A stretch of DNA of 34,438 nt from a bacterium (GTDB lineage: Bacteria; Patescibacteriota; Minisyncoccia; Moranbacterales; UBA2206): positions 1-34,438 of the forward strand of contig JAKQLJ010000027.1 of NCBI GenBank assembly GCA_029567195.1, given 5' to 3'. Positions 1 through 7,440 of this stretch are shown in pieces. The first letter of the stretch is position 1; every line of letters begins with the position of its first letter. The translations under genes were made by a program, and so were the position numbers. The notes under the pieces were generated by a model. That model was not told where the DNA came from, searched no databases, and saw only the letters and a list, made by a program, of their open reading frames with translations.

Positions 1-175
1 TCTCCTTATAAAGGAGAGGGAGAAATTCAACCTTCTCCTTTATAAATCTGCCTGTCCAGTAGGCAGGAAGAAGGTTTATCTCTTTTACCCTCTCCTTATA
101 AAGAAGAGGGAGAAGTTTAACCTTCTCCTTTATAAGGAGAAGGTGGTCCCGATAAAATCGGGACCGGATGAGGTA
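1..175. repeat. Intergenic repeat cluster: two direct copies of a ~46-bp palindromic unit plus a short hairpin
   Basis: tctccttataaaggagagggagaaattcaaccttctcctttataa (1-46) recurs as tctccttataaagaagagggagaagtttaaccttctcctttataa (91-137); a ggtcccgataaaatcgggacc hairpin follows at about 145-165. Confidence 0.75.
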
Positions 176-200
176 GACTATGAAATGATTGGAGTGAGGT

Positions 201-228
201 AAAAAAGAGCTCCGATATACAGGAGCTC
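201..228 (-). terminator. Rho-independent terminator downstream of dnaK
   Basis: Minus strand: gagctcc-tgtatatc-ggagctc stem followed by TTTTTT. Confidence 0.75.
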
Positions 229-239
229 AATTTTAAGTC

Positions 240-2204
240 TTATTCTTTTTTATCTTCCCCATCCTTCGCTTCCCCTTCGGATTGGCTGGCGTCTTTCGTC
301 TCGGCGTCCTTCACGCTATCTTCCGGCTTATCGGAAGATTGCGTGTCCGCCGAAGAGGCGGATTGCTGACCTTGCGCTTCCTGAGCAGCCTTGTAAAGTT
401 TCTCGCCTATTTTTTGCGCAGCTTGGGACATTTCTTCAGTGGCTTTCTTGATCGCTTCGATATCATCGCCGTCTTTCACTTTTTTGAGCGCTTCGATCTT
501 TTCTTCGACTGGTTTCTTTTCATCAGCTGTGATTTTGTCTCCGGCATCGCGCAGCGCTTTTTCAGTGGTATACACAAGCGTGTCCGCCATATTCTTAGCT
601 TCGATAAGTTCCTTTTTCTTCTTGTCTTCTTCCGCGTGCACTTCAGCGTCTTTTCTCATCTTTTCAATTTCTTCTTTGGAAAGTCCAGTGGAAGCTTCAA
701 TGCGGATAGATTGTTCTTTGCCAGTCGCTTTGTCTTTGGCTTTCACGCTGAGAATTCCGTTGGCATCGATGTCAAAAGAAACTTCGATCTGCGGAATGCC
801 ACGGGGAGCCGGTGGAATGCCGTCAAGAATAAATCTTCCCAGAGTCTTGTTGTCTCCGGCCATTTGCCGGTCGCCCTGAAGCACATGGATTTCCACTGAT
901 GGCTGGCTGTCAGCCGCTGTGGAAAATACTTGCGATTTGGAAGTCGGCACTGTCGTGTTTCTTTCAATAAGCGGTGTCATAATTCCGCCCATCGTTTCAA
1001 TTCCAAGAGTGAGCGGCGTCACATCAAGAAGGAGAACATCTTTTACATCCCCTTGCAAAACTCCGCCCTGGATAGCCGCGCCCAGCGCCACCACTTCATC
1101 CGGATTGACAGTGAGATTTACTTTTTTTCCAAAATAATCTTCCACTGTTTTCACAACTAGCGGCATCCTGGTCATTCCTCCGACCATAATTATTTCATTG
1201 ATATCTTTGGCTTCCAGTTTAGCGTCATAAAGCGCTTTTTTCACCGGCTCCAGCGTTCTTTTGACAAGATCGCCGACCAGTTCTTCCAGTTTTGCGCGCG
1301 TCAGTTTCATCACCAAGTGTTTCGGACCATTGGCGTCAGTCGTAATGAAAGGCTGATTGACTTCCGTTTCCATGGCTGTCGAGAGTTCGATCTTCGCTTT
1401 TTCCGCCGCTTCCTTGATTCTCTGCAAAGCGAGTGGATCTTTTCCAAGATCAATCCCTTCCTGTTTTTTGAATTCATCGATTATCCATTGGATGATGATC
1501 TGGTCGAAATCGTCTCCGCCAAGATGGGTGTCGCCGTTGGTTGATTTCACTTCCACGGTGTCATCGCCTACTTCCAAGATGGAAATATCAAAAGTTCCGC
1601 CGCCCAAATCATAGACTGCGATTTTTTCATCTTTTTTCTTATTAAATCCATAGGCGAGAGCTGCCGCTGTCGGTTCATTGATGATTCTTCTCACCTTGAG
1701 GCCGGCAATTTCTCCTGCTTCCTTGGTCGCTTTTCTTTGCGAGTCGTCGAAATAGGCGGGAACAGTGATGACCGCTTCTTCGATCTTTTCGCCCAGCTTT
1801 TCTTCCGCGTCCGCTTTCAGTTTCGAAAGAATCATGGCGGAAATTTCCTGCGGAGAATATTCCTTGCCGCTCATCTCTACTTTTACGCCACCACCTGCCT
1901 GTTCGGTAGACAGGTTCGCTTTCACAATTTTGTACGGCATAAGCTTCAGATCTCTTTGCACTTCAACGTCCCCAAAAGCGCGTCCGATAAGGCGTTTGAT
2001 GGAATAAAGAGTGTTACCCGGATTGGTTACCGCCTGGCGTTTGGCCAGAAGTCCAACCAATCTTTCTCCTGATTTGGAAATGGCTACCATAGAAGGAGTG
2101 GTTCTCGCGCCTTCTTTGTTTTCGATGATCGTTGGGGAGCCGCCTTCCACGACTGCCATCGCCGAGTTAGTGGTCCCGAGATCGATACCTAATATTTTTG
2201 GCAT
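240..2204 (-). CDS. dnaK: Molecular chaperone DnaK (Hsp70); start trimmed to [16 protein letters not shown]
   Basis: [46 protein letters not shown] and VGGMTRMP motifs. The 20 N-terminal residues of the listed ORF are encoded by the palindromic leader. Confidence 0.97.
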   Translation of the reverse strand: MPKILGIDLGTTNSAMAVVEGGSPTIIENKEGARTTPSMVAISKSGERLVGLLAKRQAVTNPGNTLYSIKRLIGRAFGDVEVQRDLKLMPYKIVKANLSTEQAGGGVKVEMSGKEYSPQEISAMILSKLKADAEEKLGEKIEEAVITVPAYFDDSQRKATKEAGEIAGLKVRRIINEPTAAALAYGFNKKKDEKIAVYDLGGGTFDISILEVGDDTVEVKSTNGDTHLGGDDFDQIIIQWIIDEFKKQEGIDLGKDPLALQRIKEAAEKAKIELSTAMETEVNQPFITTDANGPKHLVMKLTRAKLEELVGDLVKRTLEPVKKALYDAKLEAKDINEIIMVGGMTRMPLVVKTVEDYFGKKVNLTVNPDEVVALGAAIQGGVLQGDVKDVLLLDVTPLTLGIETMGGIMTPLIERNTTVPTSKSQVFSTAADSQPSVEIHVLQGDRQMAGDNKTLGRFILDGIPPAPRGIPQIEVSFDIDANGILSVKAKDKATGKEQSIRIEASTGLSKEEIEKMRKDAEVHAEEDKKKKELIEAKNMADTLVYTTEKALRDAGDKITADEKKPVEEKIEALKKVKDGDDIEAIKKATEEMSQAAQKIGEKLYKAAQEAQGQQSASSADTQSSDKPEDSVKDAETKDASQSEGEAKDGEDKKE

Positions 2205-2217
2205 AGTTTTGATTTTA

Positions 2218-2300
2218 CCCTGTGGAGTAAATTTTGCCTGTCTGCCGCCAGGCAGGCTTCGCAAAATTAATTTTTCCGTAGGAAAAATTACTCCATGGGG
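2218..2300 (-). repeat. Nested inverted repeat (predicted three-way junction) in the dnaK leader
   Basis: Outer stem ccctgtggagtaa (2218-2230) / ttactccatgggg (2288-2300), 11 of 13 paired; inner hairpins aattttg...caaaatt (2229-2268) and aatttttcc-gta-ggaaaaatt (2269-2289). Confidence 0.7.
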
Positions 2301-2366
2301 TGAATTTATTTATGTTAGTTATCCATTTCAGCCGCCTATCACTATAAGCGACTAAAAAGATAGCTA

Positions 2367-2395
2367 TTGACTAATTGGATAAAATAGAGAATAAT
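2367..2395 (+). promoter_or_regulatory. Putative sigma70-type promoter for the plus-strand unit
   Basis: TTGACT (2367-2372), 17-nt spacer, AATAAT (2390-2395), about 70 nt upstream of the ORF at 2466. Confidence 0.5.
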
Positions 2396-2465
2396 AAGGA
2401 CTTAATGAGACGGCCTGTTCTTTTACTCATACATATAAATTATTAGAAGACAAGGAGATGCGAAT

Positions 2466-2864
2466 ATGGCAAAACCAGAGGATGAACTTAACGGCCTGCA
2501 AAAAATCAGTCGCCTCTATTTTAAGCTTGATAAAACCACAGAGGGGGGGAAGGAATACTACGATTTATGCGCTTTTATCGAAAATTGCCTTTCGGAACAT
2601 CAGAAGCTCGAAGCGCAAAGTATAATCTATCAGATCCGTGAGCCGAAAGAATATGGAAGGGAAATCTATTCCATAGGCAGGATCCGGAATCTTTACAAGG
2701 AACTGCAGACCAAGGAAATTATGCAGGAATTCCACAGCCTCATCATGTTTGTTGAAGACCGCCTTCGCTATTACCAAATTCAGGAAATGAATGATGTAGC
2801 AATCCAGTCAGCCGCGATGGATAGGCGAAGTTTGTTCGAACCAAATGATAATCTCATTCATTGA
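2466..2864 (+). CDS. Hypothetical protein, 132 aa
   Basis: ORF with upstream AAGGAG about 9 nt before ATG and a plausible promoter; family not recognised. Confidence 0.7.
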   Translation: MAKPEDELNGLQKISRLYFKLDKTTEGGKEYYDLCAFIENCLSEHQKLEAQSIIYQIREPKEYGREIYSIGRIRNLYKELQTKEIMQEFHSLIMFVEDRLRYYQIQEMNDVAIQSAAMDRRSLFEPNDNLIH

Positions 2865-2882
2865 AAGAAAGGGGGTGAAAAA

Positions 2883-3011
2883 TTGAGAGAAAAACTCAAG
2901 TGGCTCAAAAAACGTTTCGGCGAAAAGGCCGTACGAGAAGCAATTATTCTCGTTGGTCTTGCCAAGGCCGAAAGCTTCCTGGCTTGCCGTGGCTTTTGCC
3001 CGGAAGCTTAA
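2883..3011 (+). CDS. Small hypothetical protein, 42 aa, TTG start
   Basis: GGGGGTG SD-like motif upstream of TTG; reads MREKLKWLKKRFGEKAVREAIILVGLAKAESFLACRGFCPEA*; followed by a terminator. Confidence 0.4.
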   Translation: MREKLKWLKKRFGEKAVREAIILVGLAKAESFLACRGFCPEA

Positions 3012-3045
3012 ATCTCGCGATTATAAGCAAGCTCCCCAACTCACA

Positions 3046-3081
3046 CTCGGTTAGTCGATCCTTGGCTAGCCGGGTTTTTTT
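3046..3081 (+). terminator. Rho-independent terminator of the plus-strand unit
   Basis: ctcggttag ... ctagccggg stem (with G-U pairs) followed by TTTTTTT. Confidence 0.7.
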
Positions 3082-3096
3082 ATTTATCAATGAACT

Positions 3097-3966
3097 CTAC
3101 TTCACCGTCACTTTTGCCGGCCGGATTAATCGGCCATTTATTTCATATCCTTTCTGGATAATCTTTTCAATCTTCCCGCCTCCTACTTTATCGCCTGTCA
3201 CTTTCTGTATCGCCTCATGAATAGACGGGTTAAAATCATCTCCTATTTTTGTTTCTATTTCTTCCACGCCGTTATCGGCCAAAACCTGACTGAGCTGCCT
3301 TTGAATATGCATTATTCCCGTGACCCAGGCATTGTTTTTTTGATCTTCCGGAATATGCCCGGTCGAAGCGTAAAAATTGTCCAGCACTGGCAAAATTTCC
3401 CGAATTAAATTCATATTGGCAAAATAAACTATCTCTTTTTGATTGTCATTTTGCCTTTTTTTATAATTTTCAAAATCAGCTTGGCAGCGCTTCCAGCTTT
3501 CGAGATATTTGCCTTCATCAATGCGCTCTTTGGCTTTTTTTATAATCCTCTTGACCCAATCATGATAATCATTATTTTTTTCTATCTCTTCTAATGTTTC
3601 CCACCGAAACTCTTCGTGCTCGTCGCTCAATTCTATTTCTCCACCTTTATACATAATGAGATAATCAATCATGATAATGTTTCCCACGTCGAGAGAAACT
3701 TTCTTTACACTGACCGGACCAATCATTTCAAAATCCACATCACCTATTTCTTCCCGGATCTCTCTTTCAAGTCCCGCTTCCAGAGTTTCATTGTCCTCCA
3801 ACCTTCCTCCAGCAAATTCCCATCGGCCAAAATGCTTCAGGAAATATTCCTGTGGATTTTTCGCTTTTAGCAAAAGGAATTTTTTCGTATTGTCGTCATA
3901 GATCAGCGCCTTTTGGGCTATAGGGACATGATATCTTTTTTGCTCATTTTTGTTTTCTTTATCCAT
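3097..3966 (-). CDS. Nudix hydrolase domain fused to a GrpE-like nucleotide exchange factor
   Basis: N-terminal Nudix box GRLEDNETLEAGLEREIREEIGD (GX5EX7REUXEEXGU); C-terminal GrpE signature ADFENYKKRQ...LPVLDNF...VLADNGVEEIETKIGDDFNPSIHEAIQKV...ILQKGYEINGRLIRPAKVTV-like end. Confidence 0.9.
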   Translation of the reverse strand: MDKENKNEQKRYHVPIAQKALIYDDNTKKFLLLKAKNPQEYFLKHFGRWEFAGGRLEDNETLEAGLEREIREEIGDVDFEMIGPVSVKKVSLDVGNIIMIDYLIMYKGGEIELSDEHEEFRWETLEEIEKNNDYHDWVKRIIKKAKERIDEGKYLESWKRCQADFENYKKRQNDNQKEIVYFANMNLIREILPVLDNFYASTGHIPEDQKNNAWVTGIMHIQRQLSQVLADNGVEEIETKIGDDFNPSIHEAIQKVTGDKVGGGKIEKIIQKGYEINGRLIRPAKVTVK

Positions 3967-3972
3967 AAAATT

Positions 3973-4737
3973 TTAACTTAGTTTATAAATTAAAGCGCTT
4001 CCGCCAAGATTGGCTGCTATGATTATTACAGCCGAAGTTCCCAGTAGTTTTTTCATATAATCCAAAAGTGATTTGTTCTTGGCGTATTTCATGCGTTTCG
4101 GGCCGATAATGGCCAAAATTCCCTTGTCTCCTTCCTTGGTCTTGTATGGCGAAACAATCATGGAACAATTGGAAATTTCCTTGATCGGATTCTCCTTACC
4201 AATGAAAATTTTCGTCTCTCCTACTTTTACCTTTTTAAGTATCGACTCGATATTTTCGTCGATATAGTCCAACACTTCCGCCACTTTGCAAAATTCGTCC
4301 ACTTCCCGAAATTCCGGCTTGGACAAAAGTTCACTAATGCCAAAATCATAAGATTCTTTTTTATCTCCGGTAATAGCCAGGTTGCCCGTCATAGAAGAAA
4401 GCAATTTGGCTGTTGTTTTCGATAGGCGGTTATTCTGAGCTTTAAGTTTCAGCATTTCTGTTTGCAGTTTTTTCTGTTCCGCCAAACTCAGCTTTTGCTC
4501 TCCCATTATTTCCTCTACAAAATACCTGTAACCCTTGTCTGTCGGAATCCGGCCGGCACTAATGTGCGGCTGGTAAAGATAGCCTTTTTCCTCCAGTTCC
4601 ACCATATCGTTTCTGATGGTCGCCGGACTGATCTTGAAATTATATTTTTCCGTCAAAACCTTGCTTCCGACAGGAATAGCGGTATTAGTATATTCTTCAA
4701 TAACGGAAGCCAGTATTTTTTTATGACGCAATTCCAT
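3973..4737 (-). CDS. hrcA: Heat-inducible transcription repressor HrcA (short, 254 aa)
   Basis: N-terminal winged helix ...NFKISPATIRNDMVELEEKGYLYQPHISAGRIPTDKGYRYFV; adjacent GrpE and upstream CIRCE. Confidence 0.93.
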   Translation of the reverse strand: MELRHKKILASVIEEYTNTAIPVGSKVLTEKYNFKISPATIRNDMVELEEKGYLYQPHISAGRIPTDKGYRYFVEEIMGEQKLSLAEQKKLQTEMLKLKAQNNRLSKTTAKLLSSMTGNLAITGDKKESYDFGISELLSKPEFREVDEFCKVAEVLDYIDENIESILKKVKVGETKIFIGKENPIKEISNCSMIVSPYKTKEGDKGILAIIGPKRMKYAKNKSLLDYMKKLLGTSAVIIIAANLGGSALIYKLS

Positions 4738-4743
4738 AAGAAT

Positions 4744-4824
4744 TTGTCATTCCCGCGCAGGCGGGAATACAGTGTAAAAGTTATATTTATTTTGTCAGAT
4801 TCCGGACTCGGTCCGGGATGACAA
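4744..4824. repeat. Palindromic intergenic element between CIRCE and hrcA
   Basis: Termini ttgtcat/atgacaa; internal hairpins tcccgcgcaggcggga and tccggactcggtccgga. Confidence 0.65.
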
Positions 4825-4829
4825 TATTA

Positions 4830-4857
4830 ATTATATCACCCTCTTAGCACTCGTCAA
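4830..4857 (-). promoter_or_regulatory. hrcA promoter overlapping CIRCE
   Basis: Minus strand TTGACG (4857-4852), 16-nt spacer, TATAAT (4835-4830). Confidence 0.75.
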
Positions 4858-4870
4858 GTCCGAGTGCTAA
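4844..4870. promoter_or_regulatory. CIRCE operator (HrcA binding site)
   Basis: Exact TTAGCACTC-N9-GAGTGCTAA. Confidence 0.97.
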
Positions 4871-4913
4871 CCAGCCATTAATACGCCGAAAAATAGCCTT
4901 TTCTTTCAGGAAA

Positions 4914-4948
4914 AATTAAAAAAAGCCAGGCAACTTGGTGCCCGGCCA
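4914..4948 (-). terminator. Rho-independent terminator after the zinc-ribbon ORF
   Basis: Minus strand ggccgggca-ccaagt-tgcctggc followed by TTTTTTT. Confidence 0.7.
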
Positions 4949-4962
4949 AAAAACAACTTTTC

Positions 4963-5202
4963 CTACATTAGATGAGTGATTCCTCCTTCACTTTCGCCTA
5001 CTATTTTCACGGAAAATGATTTAAGTTGCGTTCCTTCTTTGCTCACCGCCGTAATCCTTTCCGGCGGTTTATTGTCCTCTCTGTATTCTTCTCCGCAATC
5101 AGAGCAAGACGATATTCTCTCATCTCCTACCGTAAGACGAAAGAAAATTTCTCCTCCGCAAGAACAGATTTCGTTGTCCGAAGGCACTCTCATTTGCCTC
5201 AT
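4963..5202 (-). CDS. Small zinc-ribbon hypothetical protein, 79 aa
   Basis: CSCGG...CSDCG pattern; AAGGAGAG upstream of ATG; followed by a terminator. Confidence 0.7.
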   Translation of the reverse strand: MRQMRVPSDNEICSCGGEIFFRLTVGDERISSCSDCGEEYREDNKPPERITAVSKEGTQLKSFSVKIVGESEGGITHLM

Positions 5203-5328
5203 AGCTCTCTCCTTTTTTTCCTTGATTTTTTTACTAAAATCAACGGTAAAGCTGGAGCTAATTTATCAGAATTATCCCCTATTGTCAAAAAGGTTTTGAA
5301 AATATAAACAAAATATTTTATGAATTTG

Positions 5329-5399
5329 TTCCGAGACTAGGACTCGAACCTAGATTAGCAGAGCCAGAATCTGCTGTCCTACCATTAGACGATCTCGGA
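5329..5399 (-). tRNA. tRNA-Gln (anticodon CTG)
   Basis: TCCGAGA acceptor / TCTCGGA; anticodon arm GCAGA-TTCTGGC-TCTGC; T arm CTAGG-TTCGAGT-CCTAG. Confidence 0.93.
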
Positions 5400-5469
5400 A
5401 AAGAAAATAAGACTGATCCGCCAACTGCGGAAGTCTTGTTTTAAGATAACCGAAAACTAAAATTTAATC

Positions 5470-5500
5470 AACCCGATGAAAAAAGCCACATTGTGGCTTT
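5470..5500 (-). terminator. Rho-independent terminator downstream of the tRNA-like RNA
   Basis: Minus strand AAAGCCACAATGTGGCTTTTTTC. Confidence 0.7.
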
Positions 5501-5510
5501 GATTTTGTTT

Positions 5511-5640
5511 TGGAGCGGGCTAGGGATTCGAACCCTCACTTGGGGTGGAACCGGATAATTTCCCGAAAGAAGGGAGGAGGAGAAAAGAAAAAACCAGAAA
5601 ATTATCCCGGCTCCCCAAGCTGTCACCAAGACGCGCCCGC
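5511..5640 (-). ncRNA. tRNA-like noncoding RNA: acceptor, T arm and encoded CCA, with a ~20-bp hairpin in place of the anticodon arm
   Basis: 5' GCGGGC pairs with 3' GCCCGC followed by TCCA; T loop GGTTCGAATCC; internal helix CTTGGGG..AGCC.GGATAATTT / AAATTATCCGGTT..CCCCAAG; own terminator; no conventional anticodon arm fits well. Confidence 0.65.
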
Positions 5641-5669
5641 AAATATATAAAGAAAAAAGAACAACTATA

Positions 5670-6578
5670 TTATATCTTAAGATACCGCCTTATGGCAATC
5701 ATCGAGCTGACAACGCCCAAAAATGCTCCCACTATAAGTTGAATGCCCAAAAGATACAGGATGTTTCCGGTAAAAGCGGTAGAGATAATTTCCTTGGGAA
5801 TGACGGATGAAATTTGCGGAACGATAAAATTAAGGGTGATAAAAACAAAAAGAGTAGAAAGAATAAGGGCGATAACCGCATAGATAATTCCTTCAAAAAT
5901 AAACGGCAACCTGATAAACATATTGGAAGCTCCCACCAGCCGCATCACTTCAATTTCGCTTTTGTGGGTATAGATGGTAATCCTGATGGTATTAAAAGTA
6001 ATGAGAATGGAAATGACAGCGAAGAGGATGGCCAAACTCAAACCGATTCTTTTTGTCTCCCCGATCAGCCGATTAAGTTTTTCGATTATTTCCTTGTTCT
6101 TTCCGTAATTTACCCGACTGACGTCATCCTTAAAGGAAGCTTCTTTCACATAATTGGCAATAGCTTCATATTTTGCCGGATCATTTGCTTTTATAACAAG
6201 CGATGCCAGAAGCGGATTGTCTCCCAATTCTTCCAAAGATTTTATGATTACCGGCTCATCGGCATTGTTGCGCTTAAAATTTTCCAACGCTTGGCTTCTG
6301 GTAACATACTCCACTGATTTTACTTCCGAATAACCAGCCAAATCGCTTTTGGCTTTCAAGATGGCTTCTTCTTGAACATCAGTCTTGAAATATACGCTGA
6401 CATTGGCCTTTTCCTGAACATTTTTTAAAATCCCATCGGCTGTCTTGGTTACTACGAACAGAAGACTGACCACAAAAAGAGAAAGAAAAAGCACGGTCAC
6501 GGCGGCCACGCTCAACCAGCCGTTTCGAACAAAGTTTTTTAAACTCTCGCTAAATGTTCTGCCAATAACTAAAAGCAT
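5670..6578 (-). CDS. ftsX: Cell division protein FtsX
   Basis: FtsX-like permease topology; VSVYFKTDVQEEAI..., EIEVMRLVGASNMFIRLPFIFEG; adjacent to ftsE. Confidence 0.93.
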   Translation of the reverse strand: MLLVIGRTFSESLKNFVRNGWLSVAAVTVLFLSLFVVSLLFVVTKTADGILKNVQEKANVSVYFKTDVQEEAILKAKSDLAGYSEVKSVEYVTRSQALENFKRNNADEPVIIKSLEELGDNPLLASLVIKANDPAKYEAIANYVKEASFKDDVSRVNYGKNKEIIEKLNRLIGETKRIGLSLAILFAVISILITFNTIRITIYTHKSEIEVMRLVGASNMFIRLPFIFEGIIYAVIALILSTLFVFITLNFIVPQISSVIPKEIISTAFTGNILYLLGIQLIVGAFLGVVSSMIAIRRYLKI

Positions 6579-6721
6579 ATTTTTTATTTTTATCCTCCGC
6601 CATCGCTTTTTGTCTCGCCAAGGGCGATAAAAGCGAGAATCTTTTTGGACGGTATCGTTTTTTATCTAAAATTTATTATTTAAACCCGCTGAATTTCAAT
6701 TAAAAACAAAAAATGAGAGAA

Positions 6722-7405
6722 TCAGCTAATTTTATATTTGCCTTTGGCATCATCGGCTATAATTTTTCCCCTTTCCAAAACCACCACTCTTTTGGCGGCT
6801 TTGTTTACAATGTCCTTGTCATGGCTTGCCAAAAGAACGGTTGTGCCCAAATTGTTTATCTTTAAAAGCAATTCCACTATTTCTGCGGAAGAAACCGGAT
6901 CAAGATTTCCCGTCGGTTCATCGGCTACAATCACCAGCGGTTTATGAATCAAGGCTCTGGCCATCGCCACTCTTTGCTGTTCTCCGCCAGAAAGTTCGTG
7001 GGGAAACTTTTCCATCTTTTCCCCCAGCCCCACAATTTCCAAAATTTGCGGCACGTCTTCCAAAATTTCATTTTTTGGTGCTCCGCAAGCTTCCAAGGCA
7101 TAAGCTACGTTTTCAAAAGCGGTTTTCTTAGGCAGCAGTTTAAAATCCTGAAAAACAGTTCCGATATTTCTTCGGTGAAAAGGCAGTTTTCTCCTACTAA
7201 TGGAGTCCAAAGACTTTTCATTAAAATAAACAGCGCCGGCTGTAGGCATTTCTTCGGCATAAACCAATCTTAAGAGAGTTGATTTTCCCGCTCCGCTTTG
7301 GCCGACAATGGAAACAAATTCCCCTTCTTTTATTTCCAGACTGATATCCTCAAGGGCAACAAAATCATCTTTGTATTTTTTGGTAACTTGATCAAATTTA
7401 ATCAT
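6722..7405 (-). CDS. ftsE: Cell division ATP-binding protein FtsE
   Basis: Walker A GQSGAGKST, LSGGEQQRVAMARAL signature, ADEPTGNLD; pairs with ftsX. Confidence 0.93.
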   Translation of the reverse strand: MIKFDQVTKKYKDDFVALEDISLEIKEGEFVSIVGQSGAGKSTLLRLVYAEEMPTAGAVYFNEKSLDSISRRKLPFHRRNIGTVFQDFKLLPKKTAFENVAYALEACGAPKNEILEDVPQILEIVGLGEKMEKFPHELSGGEQQRVAMARALIHKPLVIVADEPTGNLDPVSSAEIVELLLKINNLGTTVLLASHDKDIVNKAAKRVVVLERGKIIADDAKGKYKIS

Positions 7406-7440
7406 AAATGACTTATATCAATTTATATTTTTATTATACA

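Noticed and set aside
1-141. Possible CRISPR-like array from the repeated ~46-bp units
   Set aside because: Only two units, repeat includes its own palindromes, no regular spacers and no cas genes.
282-2007. Several plus-strand ORFs antisense to dnaK (e.g. 282-899, 1737-2072)
   Set aside because: Low-complexity mirror translations of a clear dnaK; no RBS or family resemblance.
2900-3220. 106-aa plus-strand ORF
   Set aside because: Overlaps the terminator at 3046-3081 and the 3' end of the Nudix-grpE gene; the 42-aa TTG ORF in another frame fits the RBS better.
5511-5640. tmRNA (ssrA) assignment for the tRNA-like RNA
   Set aside because: About 130 nt only; no tag reading frame, no pseudoknots, and the D region does not match typical tmRNA.
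5511-5640. Class II tRNA with an anticodon arm CCGGG-ATAATTT-TCTGG
   Set aside because: Pairing needs two G-U pairs, gives an unlikely AAT anticodon, leaves the D arm poor, and competes with a much stronger ~20-bp helix.
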